The position numbers and the translations under genes were made by a program. The notes under the pieces were generated by a model that was not told the origin of the DNA, ran no database searches, and saw only the letters and a program-made list of their open reading frames with translations. A stretch of DNA of 64,000 nucleotides from Actinoplanes solisilvae. Lineage in GTDB: Bacteria > Actinomycetota > Actinomycetes > Mycobacteriales > Micromonosporaceae. The stretch spans positions 372,001 to 436,000 of the forward strand of contig NZ_RJAC01000005.1 of assembly GCF_003999975.1 (NCBI RefSeq). The letters are read 5' to 3'. Below, one piece after another: positions 42,904-51,653 of the stretch (its first letter is position 1; every line of letters begins with the position of its first letter).

Positions 42904-44340
42904 GTGACCGACATATTCACCAAGCCCGAGCTGGATCGTCGTACGCTGCTGCGTCGTGCCGCCGCCGTCGGTCTGCTGGCCACCCCCGCCGTGGGCATGC
43001 TCAGCGCGTGCGTCGGCAGCTCCGACGAGGGCACCCAGGAGCAGGCCACCGGCACGAAGTCGGCGGACAACCCGCTCGGCATCGACCCGAAGGCCGGCGT
43101 CGAGATCGTGATCTTCAACGGTGGTCTGGGCACGGACTACGCCACCAAGGTGGACACTCCGCTCTTCAACAAGAAGTGGCCGGAAGCCAAGATCACCTAC
43201 TCGCAGACCGAAGAGATCTCGACGGTCATCCAGCCCCGCATCAACGCCGGCACCCCGCCGGACATGATCAACAACTCGGGCTCGAAGCTCATGGACTTCG
43301 GCGCGATCGTCAAGGCGGGCCAGGCGGCCGACCTGACCGACCTGTTCGCCGCCCCGTCGCTCGACATCGCCGGCAAGACCGTCGCCGAGACCCTGGTTCC
43401 GGGCGCGGTCGAGCAGGGCAGCTACGACGGCAAGCCGTTCGCCGTCAACTACGCGTACACGGTCTTCGGCCTCTGGTACAACGCCGCGCTGTTCAAGAAG
43501 AACAACTGGACCGTGCCGGCCACGTGGGCCGAGTTCACCGCGCTCTGCGACAAGATCAAGGCGGCCGGCATCACGCCGTTCGGCTACGCGGGCGCCAACG
43601 CGTCGTACTACATGGTGCGGGCCATCATGACCAGCGCCGCCAAGATCGGCACCGAGCAGGTTCTCAAGGACATCGACAACCTGAAGCCGGGCGCCTGGAC
43701 GAACGACGCCGTCAGGCAGGCCGCCGAGGCGTGGGCCGGCATCGGCAAGAACTACATCAACAAGACGTTCCTCGGCCTGCGCCACACCGAGGTCCAGCTC
43801 CAGCAGAACCAGGACAAGATCGCGTTCTACCCGTGCGGTTCCTGGCTCGAGAACGAGCAGGCCAAGGACACCCCGCAGGGCTTCGAGTACGCGATCGCGC
43901 CGTACCCGAGCGTCACCGCCGCCGACAAGCTCCCGGCCACCGCCATCAACGCGGCCGCCGGCGAGATCTACTTCGCCGCCGCCAAGGGCAAGAACCCCCA
44001 GGGCGGCAAGGAGTACCTGCGCACCATGCTCTCCAAGGAGGCGGCGCTGGAGTTCACCAAGCTCACCAAGTCGCTTACCGTGGTGGCGGGCGCCTCCGAC
44101 GGCGTCGTCGTCTCGCCCGGCCTGACCAGCGCCAACGACGCGGTCACCAAGGCCGGCAAGGACCTGTTCATGGGCTACCTGTTCGACACCTGGTACAAGA
44201 AGCTCGACGACGAGTCCCGCGCGGCCGCCAACGACCTGATGTTCAAGGACTACGACGCCGCGAAGTTCTGCGACCGCATGGAGAAGGCGTCCCAGGCCGT
44301 GGCCAAGGACTCCTCGATCAACAAGATCCCGCGCAACTGA
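42904..44340 (+). CDS. ngcE: GlcNAc/chitobiose ABC transporter substrate-binding lipoprotein NgcE
   Basis: A 478-residue lipoprotein that captures N-acetylglucosamine or N,N'-diacetylchitobiose outside the cell. It has a twin-arginine signal (DRRTLLRRAAAVG) and a lipobox LSAC with Cys36. The rest is a cluster D sugar-binding protein; NYAYTVFGLWYNAALFKKN and the YGGxxGS-like PCGSWLENEQ are landmarks. Assignment to NgcE over other sugar binders follows the full-length similarity as I recall it plus the two permease genes. GTG start with GAGGAG upstream. Confidence 0.85.
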   Translation: MTDIFTKPELDRRTLLRRAAAVGLLATPAVGMLSACVGSSDEGTQEQATGTKSADNPLGIDPKAGVEIVIFNGGLGTDYATKVDTPLFNKKWPEAKITYSQTEEISTVIQPRINAGTPPDMINNSGSKLMDFGAIVKAGQAADLTDLFAAPSLDIAGKTVAETLVPGAVEQGSYDGKPFAVNYAYTVFGLWYNAALFKKNNWTVPATWAEFTALCDKIKAAGITPFGYAGANASYYMVRAIMTSAAKIGTEQVLKDIDNLKPGAWTNDAVRQAAEAWAGIGKNYINKTFLGLRHTEVQLQQNQDKIAFYPCGSWLENEQAKDTPQGFEYAIAPYPSVTAADKLPATAINAAAGEIYFAAAKGKNPQGGKEYLRTMLSKEAALEFTKLTKSLTVVAGASDGVVVSPGLTSANDAVTKAGKDLFMGYLFDTWYKKLDDESRAAANDLMFKDYDAAKFCDRMEKASQAVAKDSSINKIPRN

Positions 44341-44369
44341 TCAACCCGCATCAAAGGACGGTAGGCGCC

Positions 44370-45278
44370 ATGCGGCACGGCAGGTACCCCTTCATCATCG
44401 GCTTTCTTGTCGTGCCGGTGGCGCTCTACGCGGTCTTCGTGGTGTGGGCCTACATCCAGGCCTTCTACCTCTCGGTCTACGAGTGGTCGGGCCTCGGCCC
44501 GGTCACCAACTTCGTGGGCCTCGGCAACTTCCGGAAGATGTGGGACGACACCCTCTTCTGGCAATCACTGAAACACAACGCGTTCCTGCTGGTGCTGCTG
44601 CCGATCATCACGATCGCGCTCGCGCTGGTCTTCGCGTTCCTGCTCAACGTGGGCGGCGGGCACAAGGGCGGGGTGACCCGGGGCGTCTGGGGCTCCAAGG
44701 TCTACCGCATCATCTTCTTCTTCCCGCAGCTGCTCGCCCTCGCGATCGTCGCCGTGATCTTCGGCCGGGTGTTCGGCCCCGACAAGAGCGGCATGCTCAA
44801 CGGCCTGTTCCCCGAGTCGTGGTCGCCGTGGCTGTTCCTGGCCGACGAGCGTTACGCGATGGCCTGCATCCTGATCGTCCTGATCTGGCAGGCGGTCGGC
44901 TTCTACGTCGTCCTGTTCTCGGCCGGCATGGGCAACATCCCGACCGAGGTGTACGAGGCGGCCGCGATCGACGGCGCCACCCGCGTGACCCTGTTCTTCC
45001 GCATCACGATCCCGCTGCTGTGGAACACGGTCCAGGTCGCCTGGGTCTACCTCGGCATCGCCGCCTTCGACGCCTTCGCCCTGGTCAACATCATGACCGT
45101 GGACCGCGGCGGCCCGGACGGCGCGACGTCGGTGCTCAGCCTCATGATCTATCGCAACGCCTTCGAGTTCTCGCAGGCCGGCTACGCCTCCGCGCTGGGC
45201 GTGGTGCTCTTCTTCCTGACCCTGACCTTCGCCGCGCTGACCCTGCGGGTCACCCGCCGCGAGTCCCTCGAAGCCTGA
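44370..45278 (+). CDS. ngcF: Sugar ABC transporter permease NgcF
   Basis: A 302-residue inner-membrane permease of the MalF type with six helices. The cytoplasmic EAA loop (EVYEAAAIDGATRVTLFFRITIPLL, core EAAAIDGA at about 190-200) docks the ATPase. No ATPase gene is nearby; NgcEFG systems use a shared ATPase (MsiK in Streptomyces). ATG 44370 has AAAGGACGG upstream. It follows ngcE by 29 bases and precedes ngcG by 18. Confidence 0.88.
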   Translation: MRHGRYPFIIGFLVVPVALYAVFVVWAYIQAFYLSVYEWSGLGPVTNFVGLGNFRKMWDDTLFWQSLKHNAFLLVLLPIITIALALVFAFLLNVGGGHKGGVTRGVWGSKVYRIIFFFPQLLALAIVAVIFGRVFGPDKSGMLNGLFPESWSPWLFLADERYAMACILIVLIWQAVGFYVVLFSAGMGNIPTEVYEAAAIDGATRVTLFFRITIPLLWNTVQVAWVYLGIAAFDAFALVNIMTVDRGGPDGATSVLSLMIYRNAFEFSQAGYASALGVVLFFLTLTFAALTLRVTRRESLEA

Positions 45279-45296
45279 TCCGCGAGAGGCGAGGCG

Positions 45297-46226
45297 ATGA
45301 CCAACATCACCAGTACTCCCGGCACCGACGCGGTGCCCGCTCTGTCCACCAAGGCGCGGAGCGCGGGCCGCAAGCCGGACACCAAACGTGAACTCAAGGC
45401 GATCAACGGGCTCGCCCACCTCGCCCTGATCGCGTGGGCCCTGGTCACGGCCGGCCCGCTGATCTGGGTGCTGCTCGCGTCGTTCAAGAGCAACACCGAG
45501 ATCTTCCTCGGCAAGCCGTTCGCGCTGCCCGAGATGTTCTCGTTCAGCACCTACGCCAACGCGTGGAGCGACGCGCACATCGGCCGCTACTTCTTCAACA
45601 GCGTCCTGGTCGTCGTGATCAGCACGGCCGGCACGATGCTGTTCGGCTCGATGGCCGCGTACGTGCTGGCCCGCTACCGGTTCTTCGGCAACCGGGCGAT
45701 CTACTACCTGTTCGTCTCGGGCCTGGCGTTCCCCACGTTCATGGCGCTGGCCCCGCTGTTCTACATCCTCAAGGGAATGGGCCTGCTCGGCTCGTTCACC
45801 GGCCTGATCCTGGTCTACATCGCCTACTCGCTGCCGTTCACGATCTTCTTCCTGGCCGCGTTCTTCAAATCGCTGCCCTACGAGATCGAGGAAGCGGCGA
45901 CGGTCGACGGCGCCTCACACGTGCGCAAGTTCTTCCAGATCATGATGCCGATGGCCCGCTCCGGACTGGTCAGCATCACGATCTTCAACATCGTCGGCCA
46001 GTGGAACCAGTACCTGCTGCCGGTAGCGATCATGAGCGGCCCCGGTTCCGACCAGAAGCTGCTGCTGACCCAGGGCATCGCCCAGATCAGCGTGTCGGCG
46101 GGCTACCAGGCGGAGTGGTCGACGCTGTTCGCCGCCCTGGTCCTCACGATCCTGCCCATGATCATTGTGTACGCCATCTTCCAGCGTCAGATCCAGTCGG
46201 GCCTCACGGCCGGCGCCGTCAAGTAG
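45297..46226 (+). CDS. ngcG: Sugar ABC transporter permease NgcG
   Basis: A 309-residue permease of the MalG type with six helices after a 35-residue soluble N-terminus. The EAA loop reads EIEEAATVDGASHVRKFFQI (core EEAATVDGAS). Together with NgcF it forms the translocation pore. GAGGCG lies ahead of the ATG. A hairpin terminator follows the stop. Confidence 0.88.
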   Translation: MTNITSTPGTDAVPALSTKARSAGRKPDTKRELKAINGLAHLALIAWALVTAGPLIWVLLASFKSNTEIFLGKPFALPEMFSFSTYANAWSDAHIGRYFFNSVLVVVISTAGTMLFGSMAAYVLARYRFFGNRAIYYLFVSGLAFPTFMALAPLFYILKGMGLLGSFTGLILVYIAYSLPFTIFFLAAFFKSLPYEIEEAATVDGASHVRKFFQIMMPMARSGLVSITIFNIVGQWNQYLLPVAIMSGPGSDQKLLLTQGIAQISVSAGYQAEWSTLFAALVLTILPMIIVYAIFQRQIQSGLTAGAVK

Positions 46227-46229
46227 CGG

Positions 46230-46258
46230 GCGGCCGGGCTGTTTCAGAGCCCGGCCGC
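46230..46258. terminator. Stem-loop terminator after ngcEFG
   Basis: An 11-bp perfect stem (46230-46240 with 46248-46258) and a seven-base loop, between the convergent ngcG and small hypothetical genes. Confidence 0.85.
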
Positions 46259-46265
46259 TTGTCAC

Positions 46266-46475
46266 TCAGCCGCTGCGACGGTTCCCGTACTGGCGAGGGC
46301 CCGTGACGGTGCCGGAGCGACCGTGGACGTGGCCCGCCGAGCTGTGCGTGTGCTGGGCGGCCTTCTTGCCCTTGGCCCGGCGCGCCGCCCGGTTCTCGAA
46401 AACCTCGACGGCCTCCGTCTCCTCGGCCTGGGGCTCCTCGGCGTTTGATCCCGCTTCGGCGGTGGGGTCGGTCAT
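46266..46475 (-). CDS. Small charged conserved protein
   Basis: A 69-residue hydrophilic protein. The N-terminal half is acidic (AEEPQAEETEAVEVFE), the C-terminal half basic (NRAARRAKGKKAAQHTHSSA). The NRAARRAKGK motif recurs in small actinomycete proteins. ATG 46475 is supported by a strong AAGGAGAG ribosome site. Function unknown; probably disordered, perhaps nucleic-acid associated (inference). Confidence 0.7.
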   Translation of the reverse strand: MTDPTAEAGSNAEEPQAEETEAVEVFENRAARRAKGKKAAQHTHSSAGHVHGRSGTVTGPRQYGNRRSG

Positions 46476-46543
46476 TGATCTCTCCTTGGGCTGTTCGAAC
46501 CGGACGATTCCTCGCCGGCCCGAAGCGATACGCAGACCGTAAC

Positions 46544-47479
46544 TCAGACGCCCGGACCCTCGGGGTGTTGCCGTCGCCACTCGCCCGGCGGCATCCCCGC
46601 CGCACGCCGGAACGCGGCCGCGAAGGCAACCTCTGAGCCGTACCCGACCCGCGCCGCCACCACCGCGACGGTCAGGCGCTCGTCCCGCAGCAGGCGCCGG
46701 GCGCGGTGCAGGCGCAGCGACCGCAGATAGCCCATCGGCGGCTCGCCGACCGTCGCCGCGAACCGGGCGGTGAACGCCGTGCGGGAGAGCCCGGCCGCAG
46801 CCGCCAGGGTCCGCAACGTCCAGGGCCCGGCCGGGTCGGCGTGCAGGGCGCCCAGGGCGGCGGCCAGGTGCGGGTCGCGCAGGCCGGCCAGCCAGCCCGG
46901 ATGGTCGGTCGCGGTGGCCCGCAGCGCACGGGCGATCAGCGCGTCGGAGAGGCGCGCCATCACGACGTCACTGCCCGGCCCGGCGTCGAACGCCTCCTGC
47001 CGCAGCACCTCGACGTACGGGGCCAGCCAGGCCGGAGGGCGGCCGTCCTCGCCCGGCACGACGATCAGGCGGGGCAGACCGCCGAGCGCGGGATGACCGG
47101 GATCACCGGCGATGAACGCCCCGCAGACGATCGTCGCCGCGACCGGGCCCGGGCCGCCGCCGCGCAGGTGCGCACCGGGCGTACGGCCGGCCAGCTCGAA
47201 GCCGGAGGTCGGGTTCGCGGCATGCCCGTGCCGCAGCTCGTGGTCGTCGCCGCGCGGCAGGATCACGGTGTCGCCGGCGGCGAGCGGGGTGACTTCGCGG
47301 CCGGCCAGCACCAGATCGCATTCGCCACTCGCGATCAGGTGCACGCCGCGCAGGCCGGGCCGGTCGAACACCAGACGGAACGGCGCGCCCATCTCGATCC
47401 ACCGGTAGGCAGCGCTGGTGAAGCTGACCTCGCGCAGAACCGCGGCCAGGACGTCCGGTGTAGTTCGCGGGACGGACAC
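46544..47479 (-). CDS. AraC-family transcriptional regulator with cupin N-terminus
   Basis: A 311-residue regulator. The N-terminal AraC_binding_2/cupin_6 region (about 10-170) has AGDTVILPRGDDHELRHG as a landmark; the C-terminal AraC double helix-turn-helix lies at about 205-305 (LAAAAGLSRTAFTARFAATVG and VAARVGYGSEVAFAAAFRRA). It is divergent from the degenerate SDR gene with 39 bases between the starts, so it probably controls that gene. The GTG at 47479 has a weak ribosome site and the start is uncertain. Confidence 0.87.
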   Translation of the reverse strand: MSVPRTTPDVLAAVLREVSFTSAAYRWIEMGAPFRLVFDRPGLRGVHLIASGECDLVLAGREVTPLAAGDTVILPRGDDHELRHGHAANPTSGFELAGRTPGAHLRGGGPGPVAATIVCGAFIAGDPGHPALGGLPRLIVVPGEDGRPPAWLAPYVEVLRQEAFDAGPGSDVVMARLSDALIARALRATATDHPGWLAGLRDPHLAAALGALHADPAGPWTLRTLAAAAGLSRTAFTARFAATVGEPPMGYLRSLRLHRARRLLRDERLTVAVVAARVGYGSEVAFAAAFRRAAGMPPGEWRRQHPEGPGV

Positions 47480-47518
47480 ATCTGGAGTGTCCCGCTGCCC
47501 GTTCCTAGCGTCGAGAGC

Positions 47519-48292
47519 ATGAATGACGTACTGGTGACTGGATCGAGCGGAATCGGCGGCGCGGTGGCGGCCGCGCTGGGGGAGCGGGCGCTGACCGTGG
47601 GGAGGGGCGGCATGATCCGCGCCGACCTGAGCCTGCTGAGTTCGACGGCCCGGGCGGCCACGGAGGTCGCCGCCCGTCGTCCGCGCCTCGCCGCGATCGT
47701 GTGCTGCGCCGGGGTGTTCTCGCTGCGCGCGGAACACACGGCCGAGGGGATGGAACGGGCCTTCGTGCTCAACTACCTCTCCCGCTACCTGCTGATCCGC
47801 CTGCTGCTGCCGCTCCTCGAGCCGGGCGGCCGCGTGGTCCTGGTGGCCAACGCGGGCCGCTACCACGACACCCTGGGCCCTCTCGACGACCTGAATCTGC
47901 GCGGCGGCGGCCGAGGCCTGAGAATCTCCGGCCGTACGCAGTTCGCCTGCGACCTGTTCGCGGTCGAGCTCGCCTCTCGAGCCCCCTCCCTCTCGGTGAG
48001 CTGCGTCTACCCCGGCCTGGTAGCCACCCGAGTCTTCCGCGACGCGCACGCGGTTCCCCGGCCGGCCCGCCGCCTCCTGGCCGCCGCGCAGAGCCGCCTG
48101 GGCGCCACCCCGGAGTCAGCCGCCGAAACGCCGGTCGCCGTGCTCGGGCAGGGTTCGGGCTTCTACGGCCCCGGTTGTGCGCCGATCCCCATCCCGGAGC
48201 GGGTCTCCTCGGGCCGCCGAGCAGGACTCTGGTCCGCCAGCGAAGACCTCGTCCGCCCCTGGCTGGCCCGAGCCACCGCGGTCGAGGCCTAA
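47519..48292 (+). CDS. Short-chain dehydrogenase-like protein lacking the catalytic triad
   Basis: A 257-residue Rossmann-fold protein. The cofactor motif VTGSSGIGGA is intact, CCAGVF replaces the NNAG motif, and Asn85 (VLNYLSRYLL) is kept. At the active site, however, the usual Ser is replaced in VANAGRY, and the YxxxK motif aligns with Ser137 and Gln141 (SGRTQ). All three catalytic residues thus appear lost. It may bind NAD(P) without oxidoreduction or be a regulator. It is divergent from the AraC gene. Confidence 0.8.
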   Translation: MNDVLVTGSSGIGGAVAAALGERALTVGRGGMIRADLSLLSSTARAATEVAARRPRLAAIVCCAGVFSLRAEHTAEGMERAFVLNYLSRYLLIRLLLPLLEPGGRVVLVANAGRYHDTLGPLDDLNLRGGGRGLRISGRTQFACDLFAVELASRAPSLSVSCVYPGLVATRVFRDAHAVPRPARRLLAAAQSRLGATPESAAETPVAVLGQGSGFYGPGCAPIPIPERVSSGRRAGLWSASEDLVRPWLARATAVEA

Positions 48293-48349
48293 AGGGGCTG
48301 TTTTGGAATGATGCCGGGCCCTCGCGCGCATGATCGTCTCCGCTTTTCG

Positions 48350-48413
48350 TTGATGAAGGGGCCTCCATCGCGTTCGAGAGCCCTGGACCCTTGATCTCGG
48401 ATTGATCATGCGG
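48350..48413. repeat. Dispersed intergenic repeat, copy B
   Basis: About 64 bases starting TTGATGAAGGGGCCTC and ending TTGATCATGCGG, matching 15626-15688 in order and length with scattered differences. Confidence 0.6.
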
Positions 48414-48460
48414 ACGAGCGGCCTGATTGCTTGAAAGACGAGCGGCCTGATTGCTTGAAA
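48413..48460. repeat. Perfect 24-bp tandem duplication
   Basis: GACGAGCGGCCTGATTGCTT plus GAAA is present at 48413-48436 and again, identical, at 48437-48460, directly after the dispersed element. Confidence 0.9.
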
Positions 48461-48664
48461 TGGGCGCGGCGTCCCGCTCGGTTCGACTACTCGTCCGCGA
48501 CCGGCGGCACAGTGCGGCACCAGGACAGCGGCCTGCCTGGAAGCTTGTGCGCGACCCCCGACGGCGGGCGGCACCACGAGGCCAGGGCTTCATGCGCCGT
48601 CTGCCGACAACCCGGGGAGGTACCCGTGCTGCGGTATCGGCCGGCAGGTTGCAGGATGTGGGGG

Positions 48665-49900
48665 ATGCCTGCGTCGATGGAGGCCGTTCGGCGGCTCATG
48701 GATCTGCGGCACCGGGGGCGGGCTGAAGACCTGCCGGCGGTGCTGGCCGAGGCTGCGCCGCTGCTCGACGCCGACGGGGCCACGGTCCTGCTTGTCGACT
48801 ACGCGCAGCACGCTCTGCACGCGCTGCGCGGCACGGCCGGGGACGACCCGGGGCCTTACGGGGTGGAGAACACACTCGCCGGGCGGGCGTTCACCAGTGC
48901 TGAGCAGCAGTGGGACGACGAGGGCGTGTTGTGGCTGCCTCTGCTGCACGGGGCCGAACGTCTCGGCGTAATGGAGATTCGGGTCGAGAAGTTTCCGGCG
49001 GAGGCCGAGCGGCGGGATCTCGAGGTGATCGCCGCGCTCGTGGCTGAGCTGATCGCCAGCCGGCGGTTCTACGGGGACGCGGTCGAGCACACCCGGCGGC
49101 GGATGCCCATGCAGCTCGCGGCCGAGATCATCTGGAATCAGCTGCCGCCGCTCACGTTCGCGGTCGACGGCACCATGGTCACGGCCGTCCTCGAGCCCTG
49201 CTACGACGTCGGCGGCGACGCGTTCGACTATGCGGCGAACGGCGACATCCTGCACGTCGCGCTCTTCGACACGGTCGGGCACGGCATCAGCGCCAGCGCG
49301 TTGACCACGCTGACGCTGAACACCTACCGCAACGCCCGCCGCTCGGGGCTGACCCTGGTCGACACCTGCCGATCGATCGACAAGTGGATCCGGGCGCAAT
49401 ATCCGGCCAGTTTCGTGACCGCGCTGATGGCCGAGCTCAACATCGCGACCGGCGTCTACCGAAGGATCAGCGCCGGCCACCCGGCCGAGTTGATCTTGCC
49501 GAAGCCGATGCCGATGCCGATGCCGATGCCGAACCCGGAGCCGATGCCGAACCCGGGGCCGATGCCGAAGCCGACGCCGGCAGGGCGGAGCCTGCCCGCG
49601 CCCAACACCCTCCCGCTCGGCCTCGGCCACATGGTCGCCCGGCCGCCGGCGGTCGTCGAGTGCCAGTTGCAGCCCGGCGACACCCTCGTGTTCTACACCG
49701 ACGGCATCACCGAGGCGCGGGACGCGTACGGGACGCTGTTCGGTGTTGATCGTCTGGCCGAGTTCTTCCGGAGCGCCCTGCGGGACGGCACCCCCGCGCC
49801 CGAGACGATGCGCCGCCTGATCCAGACGATCGTCTCCTACGAGGCCGGTGAGCTGCGCGACGACGCCACCGCCGCCATGCTGCAGTGGAAGCGGCACTAA
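48665..49900 (+). CDS. PP2C/SpoIIE-family serine phosphatase with GAF-like sensor
   Basis: A 411-residue phosphatase, probably acting on a phosphorylated anti-anti-sigma factor or similar. A GAF-like domain (about 15-145) precedes the SpoIIE domain (about 165-411). Metal-site aspartates are in YDVGGDAFDY, DTVGHG and the C-terminal DDATAAML; FYTDGITEAR is also intact. Within the domain, after AGHPAELIL, a low-complexity insert PMPMPMPNPEPMPNPG-like is encoded by tandem CCGATG hexamers (about 49505-49575). Start uncertain: ATG 48656, 48665 or 48674 are all possible. Confidence 0.87.
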   Translation: MPASMEAVRRLMDLRHRGRAEDLPAVLAEAAPLLDADGATVLLVDYAQHALHALRGTAGDDPGPYGVENTLAGRAFTSAEQQWDDEGVLWLPLLHGAERLGVMEIRVEKFPAEAERRDLEVIAALVAELIASRRFYGDAVEHTRRRMPMQLAAEIIWNQLPPLTFAVDGTMVTAVLEPCYDVGGDAFDYAANGDILHVALFDTVGHGISASALTTLTLNTYRNARRSGLTLVDTCRSIDKWIRAQYPASFVTALMAELNIATGVYRRISAGHPAELILPKPMPMPMPMPNPEPMPNPGPMPKPTPAGRSLPAPNTLPLGLGHMVARPPAVVECQLQPGDTLVFYTDGITEARDAYGTLFGVDRLAEFFRSALRDGTPAPETMRRLIQTIVSYEAGELRDDATAAMLQWKRH

Positions 49901-50742
49901 CCCAGCAGAGCGAGATCCTCAGGGGTCAGCACCAGGTCGGCCGCCGCCGCCGAGTCGGCGATCGTCGAGGGCCGGCTCGCGCCCGGGATGGGCACCACCA
50001 CCGGCGCTTTGGCCAGGTGCCAGGCGAGACAGACCTGCTGCGGGCTCACCCCATGGCGCGAAGCGACCTCGGTGAACTGCCCACCCAGCTCGGACGCCCG
50101 GGTGATGCCACCCAGCGGCGACCAGGGCAGGAACGCGATGCCCAGCTCGGCGCACAACTCAAGCTCGGGCTCGGAGGAGCGGAACGCGGGCGAGAACTGG
50201 TTCTGCACCGCGGCCAGCCGCCCGCCGAGAATCTCCTGGGCCTCGCGGATCCGCTCCGGCGAGGCGTTCGAGACCCCGGCCATCTGAATCTTGCCGGCGT
50301 CGAGCAGGTCACGCACCGCGCCGACCGATTCGGCCCAGGGCACGCGCGGGTCGGGCCGGTGGAACTGGTAGAGCCCGATCGCCTCGACGCCCAGCCGCTT
50401 GAGCGACGCCTCACAGGCCTCTTTCACGTACGCCGGTGAGCCGTTGAGCGTCCAGCTGCCGTCCCCGGGGCGCAGGTGACCGCCCTTCGTGGCGACCAGC
50501 ACGCCCGACGTGTCACCGCCGTAGGTCGCCAGGCCGCGTGCGATCAGCGACTCGTTGTGCCCGACCTCGTCGGCCCCGATGTGGTAGGCGTCCGCCGTGT
50601 CGATCAGCGTCACCCCCGCGTCGAGAGCGGCGTGGATCGTACGGATCGAACGCTCCTCCTCGGGCCGGCCCTCGATCGACATCGGCATACCGCCCAGGCC
50701 GATCGCGCTCACGGTCACGTCACCGATACGGCGACTCTGCAT
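49897..50742 (-). CDS. Aldo/keto reductase
   Basis: A 281-residue NADPH-dependent reductase with the TIM-barrel tetrad Asp48, Tyr53 (DTADAYH), Lys86 (VATKGG) and His128 (QFHRPDP). The GLGGMPMS N-terminus and the late PIPGASRPSTI NADP-binding motif are clear. Substrate unknown. Upstream, 59 bases before its ATG, is a 32-bp block shared with the second aldo/keto reductase gene and the LysR gene, suggesting joint control. The 3' end overlaps the phosphatase gene by four bases. Confidence 0.92.
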   Translation of the reverse strand: MQSRRIGDVTVSAIGLGGMPMSIEGRPEEERSIRTIHAALDAGVTLIDTADAYHIGADEVGHNESLIARGLATYGGDTSGVLVATKGGHLRPGDGSWTLNGSPAYVKEACEASLKRLGVEAIGLYQFHRPDPRVPWAESVGAVRDLLDAGKIQMAGVSNASPERIREAQEILGGRLAAVQNQFSPAFRSSEPELELCAELGIAFLPWSPLGGITRASELGGQFTEVASRHGVSPQQVCLAWHLAKAPVVVPIPGASRPSTIADSAAAADLVLTPEDLALLG

Positions 50743-50800
50743 GATGTAAACCTTCCATCGGATACGGATCTACTCAGACTGGTACCCGTGTGGCGGCGAG

Positions 50801-50832
50801 TCCAACAGAGAATCCCGCTGACTGTCAGCACC
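50801..50832. promoter_or_regulatory. Shared regulatory block, copy 1 (probable LysR operator)
   Basis: 32 bases identical at 25 positions to 53578-53609. Both contain TCCAACAGA on the left and the interrupted palindrome GCTGA-N3-TCAGC with CACC... on the right. It sits 58 bases upstream of an aldo/keto reductase ATG. Read on the minus strand, TTGGAC in the block could be a -35. Confidence 0.65.
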
Positions 50833-50893
50833 GGAGCTGCTGGATCGTGCACTACCATTGCCGCGTTCTGCACGACGGCGTGAACGAGGCGAT

Positions 50894-51607
50894 ATGCGGT
50901 GGTTCAAGTTCGGGTCCGGCAAGTCGAAGGCGCCCGAGGTCGACGGTCGTCAGCAGGCCCTGGTCGACGACGTACGGGTTCGTTTCGGGCCCCATCAGCC
51001 CGGCACGTTCCGCGAGCAGGCTGACGCCGCCGTCCCCTTCATGGCCGGTGACGACGGCATCCTCGCCGCCGCCGGGGTGCTGCGCGAGTTCGCCGACGCC
51101 GCGCACGCCGACCTGTGGCAGCAGGCCGCGAACCTGTCCCGCCGCACCGGTTACGCCTTCCCGGTCGACCGGGCCAACTACCGTCCGCTGTGGCGTGACG
51201 CCGAGGGTGACCTGCGGTGGCCGCTGTTCGAGCTGCCCTGCCGCCTGCACCCCTACATCCACGTCAACGCGGCCGCGACCGTGCTCGCCGGCCAGGCCAA
51301 GCGGGTCTCGAAGGTCACCGATCCCTACCAGGCGATCGCCCACGTCTTCGAGATCCTCGACCTGACCATCGACGGCTGGGAGTTCGCCCGGGTGCGGCCC
51401 GACACCGACGGCGCGACCCTGGCCCACCGTCTGATCGGCGCGGGCCGTGATCTGCGGGCCGCTCTGAGCGACGAGCCGCCGCTGCCGCAGTGTGTGCGCG
51501 AGCTGATGCGCCGCAACAACACCGTTGATGTGTACGACCCTCAGGCGCCCCGCATCGTCGGTGGCTTCAACCCCGGCAAGGAGATGCGCGAAGCCCTGCT
51601 GGCGTGA
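50894..51607 (+). CDS. Hypothetical protein
   Basis: A 237-residue soluble protein that I do not recognise. It starts MRWFKFGSGKSKAPE and contains WQQAANLSRRTGYAFPVDR and CRLHPYIHVNAAATVL as distinct stretches; predicted mostly helical. ATG 50894 has GAGGCG upstream; the frame continues upstream but without similarity. It is divergent from the aldo/keto reductase, so the shared 32-bp block also precedes it. Function unknown. Confidence 0.7.
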   Translation: MRWFKFGSGKSKAPEVDGRQQALVDDVRVRFGPHQPGTFREQADAAVPFMAGDDGILAAAGVLREFADAAHADLWQQAANLSRRTGYAFPVDRANYRPLWRDAEGDLRWPLFELPCRLHPYIHVNAAATVLAGQAKRVSKVTDPYQAIAHVFEILDLTIDGWEFARVRPDTDGATLAHRLIGAGRDLRAALSDEPPLPQCVRELMRRNNTVDVYDPQAPRIVGGFNPGKEMREALLA

Positions 51608-51653
51608 GGGCGCCCACGGTTTGCGGGCGGGGTCCGACGGTCATCCCCATGCC

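Larger units (their letters stand above)
48293..48664. other. Intergenic region with dispersed and tandem repeats, no supported gene
   Basis: This gap holds copy B of the dispersed element (48350-48413) and a perfect 24-bp tandem duplication (48413-48460). The rest shows no convincing coding or RNA feature; the phosphatase promoter must lie toward its right end. Confidence 0.5.
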
